A DNA stretch of 64,000 nt. Source: Nocardia vaccinii NBRC 15922. Its GTDB lineage: Bacteria; Actinomycetota; Actinomycetes; Mycobacteriales; Mycobacteriaceae. A program made the translations under genes and the position numbers. The notes beneath the pieces are model-generated. The model saw nothing but the letters and a program-made list of their open reading frames with translations. It was not told the DNA's origin and did not search any database. This document shows positions 54,310-63,239 of this stretch, one piece after another (position 1 is the stretch's first letter; the number at the start of each line of letters is the position of its first letter). The DNA lies in contig NZ_BDCC01000035.1 of the NCBI RefSeq assembly GCF_001613305.1, forward strand, positions 186,001 through 250,000. The letters are read 5' to 3'.

Positions 54310-56283
54310 ATGCTCGACAACCGGTCGACCGGCAATTCCGAACCCTCCGACCCAGCCACGGCGGCCCCGTCCCCGGCGGCGGAGCAGGCCACCGCGACAT
54401 CTCCGTCGGCCGCCGAGGCCGCGATCGCCGCCCTGGCGGATCGAGTCGCCACCGCTCGCGGAAAGCTGCCGCTGCAATCGGATCCGGCGCTGTTCGCCGA
54501 ACTGTCCGAGGCCGAGATCGCCGCCGAACGCGATCTCGCGGAATGGATGCGCAAGCAGCGGCGGCAGCAACGCCGCCGGGCCGTGAGCGCCGAACTGGCC
54601 GCCGAGAAACGCGACCGCCGCGTCGCGCTGTCGGTGCGCCGCGCCGACGATGCCGATGCCCGCTGGCACCGGCGCGCCCTGGCCGCGCGACGGCGGGTGT
54701 CCAATCCCGACGCCCGCCTGGCCCAGCTGTATCGCCGCGCCGAATGGTCCTCGCGGGCGCTGATCGGTGTCGTCGTGCTCGGCATGCTGTGGGCCGGGGT
54801 GAACGTGCAGCACAATCTGGTCCCCAGCGGTGATACGTCCGATCCGCTGTACTGGCTCAGTTACGGTTTCGAGGCGATGATCTCGATCCCGATCATCACC
54901 ATCATGGTCGTCGCGACCACCGCCGCCCGCTGGGGTCGCGAAATCGCCCGCGGCAAGGTCGTTTTCCTGGAGGCGGCGCTGCTGGGCGTGACCATCGCCC
55001 TCAATGCGGGCCCGCATCTGGTGGCTGGCGAGCTGGCCCGCTCCGCCGAATCCGCGGTCGCACCCGTCATGGTCGGCGTGGTGATCTGGTTGCACGCCTG
55101 GGTTTCCGCCCGCTACGCCCAGCTGATCGATGCCATTCCCGTCGATGACGACGCCAGTCCCGACCAGCCACCGCGACGATTCGGCCACACCACGGTCGAA
55201 TTCGGCGAGCCCCGTCCCGCCACATTTCCCGAATTCAACGCCGAGCCAACCGATTCGGTAGCCCTACCCATGGGCCGCACCGCTCGCACCGCCGACGGCA
55301 CGGATACGTTCGCAACTCGGTTCGACCCCGCCGCAGGCTTTTTCGGCACGCCCGCCGCGAACGCCGAATTCGCCGCGCCCGTCGCACCGAACGACATCGC
55401 GGCCCCGTCAGCGACTCCTCGGCAACCCGCCGGACCACCCAACCCCCACGGCGACAACAGGACCACCGCACACCACCCGGCTCCGCAGCATTCCGCCGCG
55501 CCGCCCGTAACCGAGCCACAGCAGCCGACGCCATACGACAAAGCCACGAACCCCGCCCAACCGGATACCGCCGATTCCGTCCCGCTTCCCGAGAACACGC
55601 GCACCGCCGAGGCTCCCGACGTGGCAGCGCCTCCGAACAACGGGATCACAACCCGACCGACCGGCACCGAGGCGGCAACCCGCCCCGCATCGATCGTCGC
55701 CGGCCCCGATTCCGCCGATGACACCGAACTCGCGCGGAACGCGACTCGGCAGCCCGCCCCCAGCGCGTCCGCCGCGGCGGACGCGTCACCGGAGCGGACC
55801 GAGAACACCCGCCCTGCGCATGCGCCCGCCCAGCATCCCGCTCAGCGCGCGGCCGCGATGAGTGAGTCGGTCGAATCCCCCCACCGAGCCGCGAGCGCTC
55901 AGCAGGGCACTCAGCTCGCCCTCGACGAACAGGCGGTCGCCGAAGCGGCGCCGCGACGGCCGCGCCCGAGAATCGTGCCGGACCCGGAGCCCGAGACACG
56001 CGTACAGAACCGCGACGCATCCGAGGCGCACGACGCGTGGGACGACGGTGACGAGATCGACCCGGACAGCGACGAGACCGGCGTCTGGGCGGTGGCGCGC
56101 GAGATCTCCGCGCGCCGGCTGTCCAAACTGCCGGTCGAACAGCTCGCCGAGGTCCTCACCCTCGCGGACGAATCCTGGACTCCGGCCGCGATCGGCGCGT
56201 CGATCGGCCTGCCCGGCTCGCGCGTCCTCGGCATCCTCGAGGCCGCGCGCCGGCTCGCCCGCCCGTACGCGGTCAGCAGCTGA
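54310..56283 (+). CDS. DUF2637-like membrane protein with long disordered tail
   Basis: A 657-aa protein with ATG at 54310. Residues about 60-140 are an Arg-rich coiled coil (RKQRRQQRRRAVSAELAAEKRDRR). Four helices follow (about 145-275), beginning WSSRALIGVVVLGMLWAGVNVQHN, as in DUF2637/SpdB-like proteins known from actinobacterial plasmid transfer. About 300 Pro/Ala-rich disordered residues follow. The C-terminal 60 residues (LAEVLTLADESWTPAAIGASIGLPGSRVLGILEAAR) resemble a helix-turn-helix. No transfer gene is nearby, so it may be a domesticated remnant. Function unknown. Confidence 0.75.
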   Translation: MLDNRSTGNSEPSDPATAAPSPAAEQATATSPSAAEAAIAALADRVATARGKLPLQSDPALFAELSEAEIAAERDLAEWMRKQRRQQRRRAVSAELAAEKRDRRVALSVRRADDADARWHRRALAARRRVSNPDARLAQLYRRAEWSSRALIGVVVLGMLWAGVNVQHNLVPSGDTSDPLYWLSYGFEAMISIPIITIMVVATTAARWGREIARGKVVFLEAALLGVTIALNAGPHLVAGELARSAESAVAPVMVGVVIWLHAWVSARYAQLIDAIPVDDDASPDQPPRRFGHTTVEFGEPRPATFPEFNAEPTDSVALPMGRTARTADGTDTFATRFDPAAGFFGTPAANAEFAAPVAPNDIAAPSATPRQPAGPPNPHGDNRTTAHHPAPQHSAAPPVTEPQQPTPYDKATNPAQPDTADSVPLPENTRTAEAPDVAAPPNNGITTRPTGTEAATRPASIVAGPDSADDTELARNATRQPAPSASAAADASPERTENTRPAHAPAQHPAQRAAAMSESVESPHRAASAQQGTQLALDEQAVAEAAPRRPRPRIVPDPEPETRVQNRDASEAHDAWDDGDEIDPDSDETGVWAVAREISARRLSKLPVEQLAEVLTLADESWTPAAIGASIGLPGSRVLGILEAARRLARPYAVSS

Positions 56284-56384
56284 ACGGAAATCGGACCATC
56301 GCCGACCTCGCGATTTGTCCGCGTGGCGTAGTTCACCGGGCGTCACAGCTTGACCCACTCTTACAACCTGATAACACTGACTGC

Positions 56385-57065
56385 GTGAAGCGCGTTTCGA
56401 GATTCGGCATCTACGGCACTGTCGTCGCGGCGGCGACCGTAATCGGATTGGGTTCCCAGCACGGTCACGCGGGCGCCACCGGACCCGAAGCAGCGCAGGA
56501 TCGCCCGGCGCTGGCCGTGGTCGGGGCATCGATCAGTGACGGGGTCGGCGCTGGGTCGGCGCAGAAGGGCTGGCCCGTACTGCTGGCCCATCAGCTCGGC
56601 TGGCGTTCCACGGTGAGCGCCGATCCGGGCGCCGGATACGTCGCGCCGGGCTATCACAAGCTCGGGCCGATGGAACGCCTCCTCGGCAAGCTGCAGCTGG
56701 CCACCGACCACCCGACGGTGGTCATCGTCCAGGCCGGATACAATGACATCGGTACGTCGCCGACCGAGTTGGCCACCAATGTGCGCCAGGTCATCGGCGA
56801 GATCCGCACTCAGGCCCCGGACGCGGCGGTCGGGGTGATCACGGTTTTCCCGAAGGGTGAGCCGACACCGGCCGCATGGGCCACCGACAAAATCATCGTG
56901 GCCGCGGCCAGATCGGCCTATCCGAACGTATATGTCTTCGATCCACTGTCTTCACATTGGGTATTCCCCACAGTGGCAGACCGGCTCCATCCCACCGCAG
57001 CCGGTCATCAGTGGATCGCCGACCGGCTTGCCTCGGATTTCCGGCATTACGGTCTGACCCGCTGA
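56385..57065 (+). CDS. Secreted SGNH/GDSL-family hydrolase
   Basis: A 226-aa protein starting at the GTG at 56385. A signal peptide is visible (about 1-30, hydrophobic GTVVAAATVIGLG). Family blocks are GASISDG (block I Ser), DPGAGY, AGYNDIG (N120) and DRLHPTAAGH with the catalytic Asp-x-x-His. It is an esterase/lipase-type enzyme acting outside the cytoplasm on an unknown ester. It lies 101 nt after the DUF2637-like gene. Confidence 0.88.
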   Translation: MKRVSRFGIYGTVVAAATVIGLGSQHGHAGATGPEAAQDRPALAVVGASISDGVGAGSAQKGWPVLLAHQLGWRSTVSADPGAGYVAPGYHKLGPMERLLGKLQLATDHPTVVIVQAGYNDIGTSPTELATNVRQVIGEIRTQAPDAAVGVITVFPKGEPTPAAWATDKIIVAAARSAYPNVYVFDPLSSHWVFPTVADRLHPTAAGHQWIADRLASDFRHYGLTR

Positions 57066-57246
57066 CATCGGGCCGAGCGCCCACGCCGCCGGCACAGCCG
57101 ATTCGGAGGAATCGATCAGTCGGCTCACAGGCTCGGTGGGGACGATGGCGTTGACGGCCGGACCGAGGGAAGTGTATGAGGCAGTTCGAAGATGGGGTAG
57201 TCGAGACGGAGGTGGCGACATTGATCGCCCGGGTTGCGGTGGCCTG

Positions 57247-58491
57247 ATGAGCATCGGCATCGCACCCCCCACCGTCGCCACGCAGTCCGAGGTTCCAGCC
57301 CCGCGACGCAAACGACCGCATCTCCATCAGGTCGACCTGTTCCGGATTCTCACCTTCGCCTGTGTCATCGGCGCGCACGTGGTCGGCAACTCGATCGACG
57401 CCGGCAATACCGCGGCCAACGGCGTGGTCATGCCCCTGCACTTCACCCGGGACGCGTTCTTCGCGCTCACCGGCTTCGTGCTGATCTACCAGTACCGCGG
57501 TAAGTCGCTGGACACCCGGGCCTTCTGGCGTAAACGTTTCCCGCTGGTCGGCATCCCGTATCTCGCCTGGTCGGTGATCTACTGGGGTTATTCCGTCCTG
57601 GCCGGACTGCATCCCGGAGAAACGATCCGCGGCGCGCTGTGGCGGCTGGTGTTCGAGACAGCCACCGGCGGGGCGTGGTATCAGCTGTACTTCCTGCTGG
57701 TGACGATGCAGGCATATCTGCTCTTCCCCCTGATCATGCGACTGCTGCGCGCCACCGAGGGCAATCACCGGTGGGTGCTCGCGGCGAGTGCGACACTGCA
57801 GCTGGGCGTGCTGTGGTGGCTGGTGCACCCGCCGACGCTGACCGGACGATTGCTCGGAATCTGGAACCACCTGTACGCCACGGCGATCCCGTACCAGTTC
57901 TACATTCTGCTCGGCGCGATCGCGGCCTGGCATATCGACGCGGTGACCCGCACGGTGCGCCGACTCGGCCCGTGGTTCGTGGCGGGCGCGATCGTGGGGC
58001 TGGCGCTTGCCGAGCTGTACTTCCTGTGGCAGACGCGGCAGATGCCCTCCTGGCAGGCCAACAACGTGTTCATGCCGCACCTGCTGTTCTGCTACGTCCT
58101 GATCATCGTCGCCGTGTACACGGTGAGCAGTTGGTGGGCCGCGCACAGACGTGAGCACGACCTGTTCTCCCGGGCCGTACGCTTCGGCTCGGACCGATCG
58201 TTCGGCATCTTCCTGTCACATCCGATCGCACTGCAGGTGCTCGCACCGGTCATCCCGGCGGTGCAGAATCATCTCGGGCTGTTCTGGGGCACCGTGCTGC
58301 TGTATCTGACCGTCGTCGCGATGGCGATCGGCATCACCGAGGTGGCGCGCCGCATCCCGGGTAGCCTGTGGCTGACCGGCCGGCCGATGCTGCACACCGA
58401 TCCGCTCGCCCTCACCGGACGCCTACGCCGAGCGCATCCGTCCGAATCGGCGCCAGCCGCCGAGGATCTGCCACTTACTCCGACCCGCTGA
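57247..58491 (+). CDS. Acyltransferase family 3 (OafA/YrhL-type) membrane protein
   Basis: A 414-aa polytopic protein, about ten helices. I use the ATG at 57247 because the conserved part starts at about residue 25 (HQVDLFRILTFACVIGAHVV, with the family His). Other typical segments are YQYRGKSLDTRAFWRKRFPLVGIPYLAWSVIYW and SFGIFLSHPIALQVL. It should transfer acyl groups to a cell-surface sugar or lipid. The preceding SGNH hydrolase is a common companion of such enzymes (acyl transfer or removal); cooperation is inferred. It might also modify a secondary metabolite. Confidence 0.87.
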   Translation: MSIGIAPPTVATQSEVPAPRRKRPHLHQVDLFRILTFACVIGAHVVGNSIDAGNTAANGVVMPLHFTRDAFFALTGFVLIYQYRGKSLDTRAFWRKRFPLVGIPYLAWSVIYWGYSVLAGLHPGETIRGALWRLVFETATGGAWYQLYFLLVTMQAYLLFPLIMRLLRATEGNHRWVLAASATLQLGVLWWLVHPPTLTGRLLGIWNHLYATAIPYQFYILLGAIAAWHIDAVTRTVRRLGPWFVAGAIVGLALAELYFLWQTRQMPSWQANNVFMPHLLFCYVLIIVAVYTVSSWWAAHRREHDLFSRAVRFGSDRSFGIFLSHPIALQVLAPVIPAVQNHLGLFWGTVLLYLTVVAMAIGITEVARRIPGSLWLTGRPMLHTDPLALTGRLRRAHPSESAPAAEDLPLTPTR

Positions 58492-58510
58492 ATCCGCTTC
58501 AGCGAGTTTC

Positions 58511-59341
58511 CTACTGCGTGCCGTCGGTCAGTTCCGCCGCCGCGGCCATGCGCAATCGTTCGGCGACCTCGTTGAAGATATAGAAGTTCGGAATGGATTC
58601 GATGGGCGGCAACGTGACCCAGCGACTGCCGGACTTGAATCGGATCAGACCGCCCTGGGCATCGATCGTATCGACCTGCTCCCAGGGATAACTCGCACCC
58701 GCGAAGGCCAATTCGGCCAGATCCACGACGATTTCGCCGAACGGCACGCTCTCCCCGGCATCGATCGCGGCCACCGCGCGCGGGAGTTGTGTTGCGGTCA
58801 CCGCGGATTGGATCGCCGGGCCCCATTCGTGCGCGCAGTCGAATTGGCGTTCGTCGAAGGATTCGTGCGAACCGTCCGGCCCGTCGAGGGTCAGGGAGTA
58901 TTCGGCGGCCGAACCCGGCGACGGGATGACCGACTGCCGCACTTCGGCGGTGTCCCAACGGAATGCGGTGATCTCCTGCCCCGATCGATACACCGTCAGA
59001 CCGTGCTCGAACAGGTCCATCCGGGCCGTACGGACCGCACCGGTGAGACTGCCTCGCAACCAGGCCGCCGCCAACGGAACCAGCGCGAGAATCGCGAATA
59101 CGATCGTGCCGGTCCACCATGAAGCGGTCGCGCAGATCCCCGCGACGATGGCCAGACCGCCCGCGATCAAGCCGCAGCCGCGCACGAAGATGTCGTCACT
59201 CATCGATGCGGGCAGAAACGTCTGGCGATGCGCGCCCAGCTTCTGATATTCGGCCATCAAATGAACCAGCTTCGTCAGTGGCACCGTCGGCCGCTCGCCA
59301 GTTCCCCCGGCCCCCTGCCGGACCGTGCTCGGGGTGGTCAC
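58511..59341 (-). CDS. Membrane protein, possible DUF6585 family
   Basis: A 276-aa protein starting at the GTG at 59341, chosen because GGAGGG lies about 7 nt upstream. Two helices form a hairpin at about 60-100 (GLIAGGLAIVAGICATASWW and TIVFAILALVPLAAAWLRG). The remaining C-terminal part is a mixed soluble domain with PH-like repeats (MDLFEHGLTVYRSGQEITAFRWDTAEV; WEQVDTIDAQGGLIRFKSGSRWVTL). No catalytic motif is seen. The family name is from memory and needs a profile search. Confidence 0.65.
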   Translation of the reverse strand: MTTPSTVRQGAGGTGERPTVPLTKLVHLMAEYQKLGAHRQTFLPASMSDDIFVRGCGLIAGGLAIVAGICATASWWTGTIVFAILALVPLAAAWLRGSLTGAVRTARMDLFEHGLTVYRSGQEITAFRWDTAEVRQSVIPSPGSAAEYSLTLDGPDGSHESFDERQFDCAHEWGPAIQSAVTATQLPRAVAAIDAGESVPFGEIVVDLAELAFAGASYPWEQVDTIDAQGGLIRFKSGSRWVTLPPIESIPNFYIFNEVAERLRMAAAAELTDGTQ

Positions 59342-59518
59342 ATCATCCCTCCATACGCGGGTTCTCCGCGCGAAGCGTATTCCACTCGCCCGAATCTTTC
59401 TACCAGTGGGCACGATATCGCCCGATCCGGGTGAACAAAAGTAATTGGCTCCCCGGATATTTCGTTATCGAACCGCATATCGCCGGCTATCGCAACCGAC
59501 TTCGCGCCGCCGAATACG

Positions 59519-59561
59519 CCGAAGGCCCGCTTTCCGGGAAGGAAAGCGGACCTTCGGTTTT
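59519..59561. terminator. 17-bp stem hairpin ending the S10 operon segment
   Basis: The arms 59519-59535 and 59541-59557 pair with one mismatch around loop GGGAA, followed on the plus strand by TTTT. It lies just downstream of rpsQ (minus), so it probably stops S10 transcription before the 55-kb insert. Read on the minus strand it has no U-tract. Confidence 0.7.
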
Positions 59562-59583
59562 CGACTCGGAGAGCCGGAGAGGC

Positions 59584-59895
59584 CTACTTGGCCCGCTCCA
59601 GGACCTCGACCAGACGCCAGCGCTTGGTGGCCGACAGCGGACGGGTCTCCATCAGCTGAACGCGGTCGCCGACACCGGCGGTCTCGTTCTCGTCGTGCGC
59701 CTTCACCTTGGAGGTGGTGCGAATGATCTTGCCGTAGAGGGGGTGCCGGTGACGGTCTTCCAGCTCGACGACGATCGTCTTGTTCATCTTGTCCGAGACG
59801 ACGTAGCCGACGCGAACCTTGCGGCTGCCACGCTCCGTCTCCTTGGCCGGCGTCTTGGCCGGACCCTTCTTTTCACTCACGCTGCCGTCGCTCAT
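59584..59895 (-). CDS. rpsQ: 30S ribosomal protein uS17 (S17), last gene of the S10 operon
   Basis: A 103-aa protein with the S17 OB fold (RKVRVGYVVSDKMNKTIVVELEDRHRHPLYGKIIRTTSKVKAHDE) and a charged N-terminal extension of about 25 residues, as in other actinobacteria. It overlaps rpmC (ATGA). In standard gene order rplN would follow within a few bases; here a hairpin follows instead. Confidence 0.97.
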   Translation of the reverse strand: MSDGSVSEKKGPAKTPAKETERGSRKVRVGYVVSDKMNKTIVVELEDRHRHPLYGKIIRTTSKVKAHDENETAGVGDRVQLMETRPLSATKRWRLVEVLERAK

Positions 59896-60128
59896 GCGGC
59901 GTCTCCCTCAGTCTTGGGACCGGTGGCCAGACCGAGCTCGCGCTCGCGCATGACCGTGTAGATGCGCGCGATCTCGTGGCGGACCACACGCAGCCGACGG
60001 TTGTTCGTCATCTGACCCGTCGCCATCTGGAAGCGCAGGTTGAACAGCTCTTCCTTCGCCTCACGCAGTGCGGCGACGAGCTCGTCCTGATCCTTGTCCC
60101 GCAGCTCTGCGGCCGGTGTTCCGCTCAT
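59892..60128 (-). CDS. rpmC: 50S ribosomal protein uL29 (L29)
   Basis: A 78-aa protein starting at the ATG at 60128 (AGGGAGGAGC upstream) rather than at an in-frame upstream start. The two-helix L29 pattern is LRDKDQDELVAALREAKEELFNLRFQMATGQM followed by RRLRVVRHEIARIYTVMRE. It overlaps both neighbours by 1-4 nt, so the S10 genes are coupled. Confidence 0.97.
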   Translation of the reverse strand: MSGTPAAELRDKDQDELVAALREAKEELFNLRFQMATGQMTNNRRLRVVRHEIARIYTVMRERELGLATGPKTEGDAA

Positions 60129-60544
60129 CAGAACTGCTCCTCCCTCGTCACGATCCTGCACTTCATCGGGAGCTTGTGCATCGCGCGGCGCAGGGCCTCA
60201 CGAGCGGTCTCCTCGTTGGGGTAACTCATCTCGAACATCACCCGGCCGGGCTTGACGTTCGCGATCCACCACTCGGGCGAACCCTTACCGGAACCCATGC
60301 GGGTCTCGGCGGGCTTCTTGGTCAGCGGACGATCCGGGTAGATGTTGATCCAGATCTTGCCGCCACGCTTGATGTGGCGGGTCATCGCGATACGCGCCGA
60401 CTCGATCTGCCGGTTGGTGACGTAGGCGGGCTCCAGAGCCTGGATACCGTATTCGCCGAACGCCACCGAGGTGCCACCCTTGGCCATGCCGGAGCGGCCC
60501 GGGTGGTGCTGCTTGCGGTGCTTGACCTTGCGAGGCATCAGCAT
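60128..60544 (-). CDS. rplP: 50S ribosomal protein uL16 (L16)
   Basis: A 138-aa protein matching L16 over its length: MPRKVKHRKQHHPGRSG, AFGEYGIQALEP, GGKIWINIYPDRPLTKKPAETRMGSGKGSPEWW. It lies near the peptidyl-transferase centre. The start is ATG 60544; one at 60538 is possible. Confidence 0.97.
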   Translation of the reverse strand: MLMPRKVKHRKQHHPGRSGMAKGGTSVAFGEYGIQALEPAYVTNRQIESARIAMTRHIKRGGKIWINIYPDRPLTKKPAETRMGSGKGSPEWWIANVKPGRVMFEMSYPNEETAREALRRAMHKLPMKCRIVTREEQF

Positions 60545-60547
60545 GGG

Positions 60548-61351
60548 TCAGCCCTCCTGAGGTGTCTGCGCCGGAGTCTCCGCCACAGCGGTGGCGGCAC
60601 GCCCGGCCTCGGTGCTGGTCGCGGTGGTACCGGACGAACCGGACCGCCGCGGACGGTTCGGCCGCTCCCGGCGCTCGCGGCGCTCACCCGACGGAGCAGC
60701 GCTGGCCGTGACCTCGCGCTTGCCGCCGACGATGTCGCCCTTGTAGATCCAGACCTTCACGCCGATGCGACCGAAGGTGGTCCGAGCCTCGTACAGGCCG
60801 TAGTCGACGTCCGCACGCAGCGTGTGCAGCGGAACGCGACCCTCACGGTAGAACTCCGAACGCGACATTTCCGCACCGCCGAGGCGACCCGAGCACTGCA
60901 CCCGGATGCCCTTGACGTTGGGCGAACGCATGGCCGACTGGATGGCCTTGCGCATCGCGCGACGGAATGCCACACGGTTGGACAGCTGCTCCGCGACACC
61001 CTGAGCAACCAGCTGCGCATCCGACTCGGGGTTCTTGACCTCGAGGATGTTCAGCTGCACCTGCTTCTTGGTGAGCTTCTCCAGCTCGGCGCGGATGCGG
61101 TCGGCCTCGGCGCCACGACGGCCGATCACGATGCCCGGACGCGCGGTGTGGATGTCCACCCGGACGCGATCACGAGTGCGCTCGATCTCGACCTTCGAGA
61201 TGCCGGCCCGCTCCATGCCCGTGGCGAGCAGCTTGCGGATCGCGACGTCTTCCTTCACGTAGTCCGCGTACTGCTTGTCCGCGTACCAACGCGACTTCCA
61301 GTCGGTGGTGATACCGAGGCGGAAGCCATGGGGGTTGATTTTCTGTCCCAT
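60548..61351 (-). CDS. rpsC: 30S ribosomal protein uS3 (S3)
   Basis: A 267-aa protein with MGQKINPHGFRLGI at the start, a KH domain including GIVIGRRGAEADRIR, and the C-terminal SRSEFYREGRVPLHTLRADVDYG. An Arg/Ala-rich tail of about 50 residues extends past the core, as in actinobacteria. Confidence 0.97.
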   Translation of the reverse strand: MGQKINPHGFRLGITTDWKSRWYADKQYADYVKEDVAIRKLLATGMERAGISKVEIERTRDRVRVDIHTARPGIVIGRRGAEADRIRAELEKLTKKQVQLNILEVKNPESDAQLVAQGVAEQLSNRVAFRRAMRKAIQSAMRSPNVKGIRVQCSGRLGGAEMSRSEFYREGRVPLHTLRADVDYGLYEARTTFGRIGVKVWIYKGDIVGGKREVTASAAPSGERRERRERPNRPRRSGSSGTTATSTEAGRAATAVAETPAQTPQEG

Positions 61352-61777
61352 TTACTTAGCCCCTCCCTTCCGGCGGCTACGAGCCGGGGCGGCAGTGGGC
61401 ACGCTCTCGACCTCGATGGTGATGTGGCTGGTGCGCTTGCGAATCCGGAACGCACGGCCCTGTGCCCGCGGCTGGAAGCGCTTCATGGTCGCGCCCTCGT
61501 CGACGTACGCGGTCGAGATGACCAGCGTCGCCGGGTTCAGGCCCAGGTTGTTCTCGGCGTTGGCCGCGGCCGAGGCCACGACCTTGGCGACCGGCTCGCT
61601 CGCGGCCTGCGGCGCGAACTTCAAGATGTTCAGCGCGTCCTCGACCCGCTGGCCGCGAACCATGTCCACGACGCGACGCGCCTTCATCGGCGTCACGCGA
61701 ACGTGCTTGGCAGTGGCGCGTGCGGTCGGATTCGAATCAGTGCTCAGCTGCGCTGTATTGCTCTTCGCTTCGCTCAT
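61352..61777 (-). CDS. rplV: 50S ribosomal protein uL22 (L22)
   Basis: A 141-aa protein with the L22 core (RVTPMKARRVVDMVRGQRVEDALNIL) and the beta-hairpin tip region (VDEGATMKRFQPRAQGRAFRIRKRTSHITI) that reaches into the exit tunnel. It overlaps rpsS by 4 nt. Confidence 0.97.
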   Translation of the reverse strand: MSEAKSNTAQLSTDSNPTARATAKHVRVTPMKARRVVDMVRGQRVEDALNILKFAPQAASEPVAKVVASAAANAENNLGLNPATLVISTAYVDEGATMKRFQPRAQGRAFRIRKRTSHITIEVESVPTAAPARSRRKGGAK

Positions 61778-62055
61778 CGCCGCTTGCTCTTCCGATCTTC
61801 CTTGACGTGGCTCCGGAACGTGCGGGTCGGTGCGAACTCACCGAGCTTGTGCCCGACCATGTTCTCCGACACGAACACCGGCACGTGCTTGCGGCCGTCG
61901 TGGACCGAGAACGTGTGGCCGATGAAATCGGGGATGATGGTCGAACGCCGCGACCAGGTCTTGATGACCTGTTTGGTGTTCTTCTCGTTCTGGACGTCCA
62001 CCTTCTTGAGGAGGTGTTCGTCGACGAACGGGCCCTTCTTCAGGCTGCGTGGCAT
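61774..62055 (-). CDS. rpsS: 30S ribosomal protein uS19 (S19)
   Basis: A 93-aa protein with MPRSLKKGPFVDEHLLKKV and the conserved RRSTIIPDFIGHTFSVHDGRKHVPVFV. It contacts the 30S head with S13. The ribosome site is AGGAGG, 14 nt after rplB. Confidence 0.97.
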   Translation of the reverse strand: MPRSLKKGPFVDEHLLKKVDVQNEKNTKQVIKTWSRRSTIIPDFIGHTFSVHDGRKHVPVFVSENMVGHKLGEFAPTRTFRSHVKEDRKSKRR

Positions 62056-62069
62056 GTCTTAACCTCCTC

Positions 62070-62900
62070 TTAGCGCTTCTTGCCGCGACGGCGGACGATG
62101 AGCTTGTCGCTCGGACGGTTGGGTTTACGAGTACGGCCTTCCGGCTGACCCCAGGGCGAGACCGGGTGGCGACCACCGGAGGTCTTGCCCTCACCACCAC
62201 CGTGCGGGTGGTCGACGGGGTTCATCACGACGCCTCGGACCGTGGGGCGCTTGCCTTTCCACCGCATGCGGCCGGCCTTGCCCCAGTTGATGTTCGACTG
62301 CTCGGCGTTGCCGACCTCGCCGATGGTGGCGCGGCAGCGCACATCGACGCGGCGGATCTCGCCCGACGGCATACGCAGGACGGCGTAGGCGCCTTCCTTA
62401 CCCAGCAGCTGGATGCTCATACCGGCCGAGCGGGCCAGCTTGGCACCGCCGCCGGGACGCAGCTCCACCGCGTGCACGGTGGTACCGGTCGGGATCGAGC
62501 GCAGCGGCAGGTTGTTGCCCGGCTTGATGTCCGCACCGGCGCCGGACTCGATGCGAGTGCCCTGCCCAACGCCCTTGGGGGCGATGATGTAGCGCTTCTC
62601 GCCGTCCGCGTAGTGCAGCAGCGCGATGTTGGCGGTGCGGTTCGGGTCGTACTCGATGTGCGCGACCTTGGCCGGGATGCCGTCCTTGTCCAACCGGCGG
62701 AAGTCGATCAGACGGTAGGCGCGCTTGTGGCCGCCGCCGCGATGCCGGGTGGTGATCCGGCCGTGCGCGTTGCGACCGCCGGACTTGCTCAGCGGACGCA
62801 GCAGCGACTTCTCCGGGGTGGAGCGAGTGATCTCGGCGAAGTCCGAGACGCTCGCGCCACGACGGCCCGGCGTCGTCGGCTTGTATTTACGGATTGCCAT
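62070..62900 (-). CDS. rplB: 50S ribosomal protein uL2 (L2)
   Basis: A 276-aa protein, the standard length, with GRITTRHRGGGHKRAYRLIDF and the near-terminal GVVMNPVDHPHGGGEGKTSGGRHPVSPWG block containing the essential His. L2 is needed for subunit joining and peptidyl transfer. Confidence 0.98.
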   Translation of the reverse strand: MAIRKYKPTTPGRRGASVSDFAEITRSTPEKSLLRPLSKSGGRNAHGRITTRHRGGGHKRAYRLIDFRRLDKDGIPAKVAHIEYDPNRTANIALLHYADGEKRYIIAPKGVGQGTRIESGAGADIKPGNNLPLRSIPTGTTVHAVELRPGGGAKLARSAGMSIQLLGKEGAYAVLRMPSGEIRRVDVRCRATIGEVGNAEQSNINWGKAGRMRWKGKRPTVRGVVMNPVDHPHGGGEGKTSGGRHPVSPWGQPEGRTRKPNRPSDKLIVRRRGKKR

Positions 62901-62933
62901 GAGTTCTTCTCTGCTTTCTGGACTCTCCGCCGC

Positions 62934-63239
62934 TTACGCGACAGAGCCTCCGAAGATCTCGATGGGCTTGCTGTCGGCCGAGATGGTCACGAGCGCGCGC
63001 TTGGTGCTCTTGCGCTGGCCGTAACCGAAGCGGGTCCGCTTGCGCTTGCCCTGACGGTTGGCGGTGTTGACGCTGGTCACCGTGACGCCGAAAACCTTCT
63101 CGACGGCAATCTTGATCTGCGTCTTGTTCGAGTCCGGGTGCACCAGGAAGGTGTAGGTGCCTTCCTCGATCAGTCCGTAGGACTTCTCGGAGATGACCGG
63201 CGCGAGCAGGATGTCGCGGGGGTCGGCGATGGTGGTCAC
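62934..63239 (-). CDS. rplW: 50S ribosomal protein uL23 (L23)
   Basis: A 101-aa protein with DILLAPVISEKSYGL and the C-terminal RKSTKRALVTIS segment. L23 lies at the exit tunnel and recruits trigger factor and SRP. It overlaps rplD by 4 nt (ATGA). Confidence 0.97.
   Translation of the reverse strand: MTTIADPRDILLAPVISEKSYGLIEEGTYTFLVHPDSNKTQIKIAVEKVFGVTVTSVNTANRQGKRKRTRFGYGQRKSTKRALVTISADSKPIEIFGGSVA

Noticed and set aside
54310..56283. Integrated plasmid or conjugative element around the DUF2637-like gene
   Set aside because: No integrase, replication protein, tRNA att site or transfer ATPase is visible nearby.
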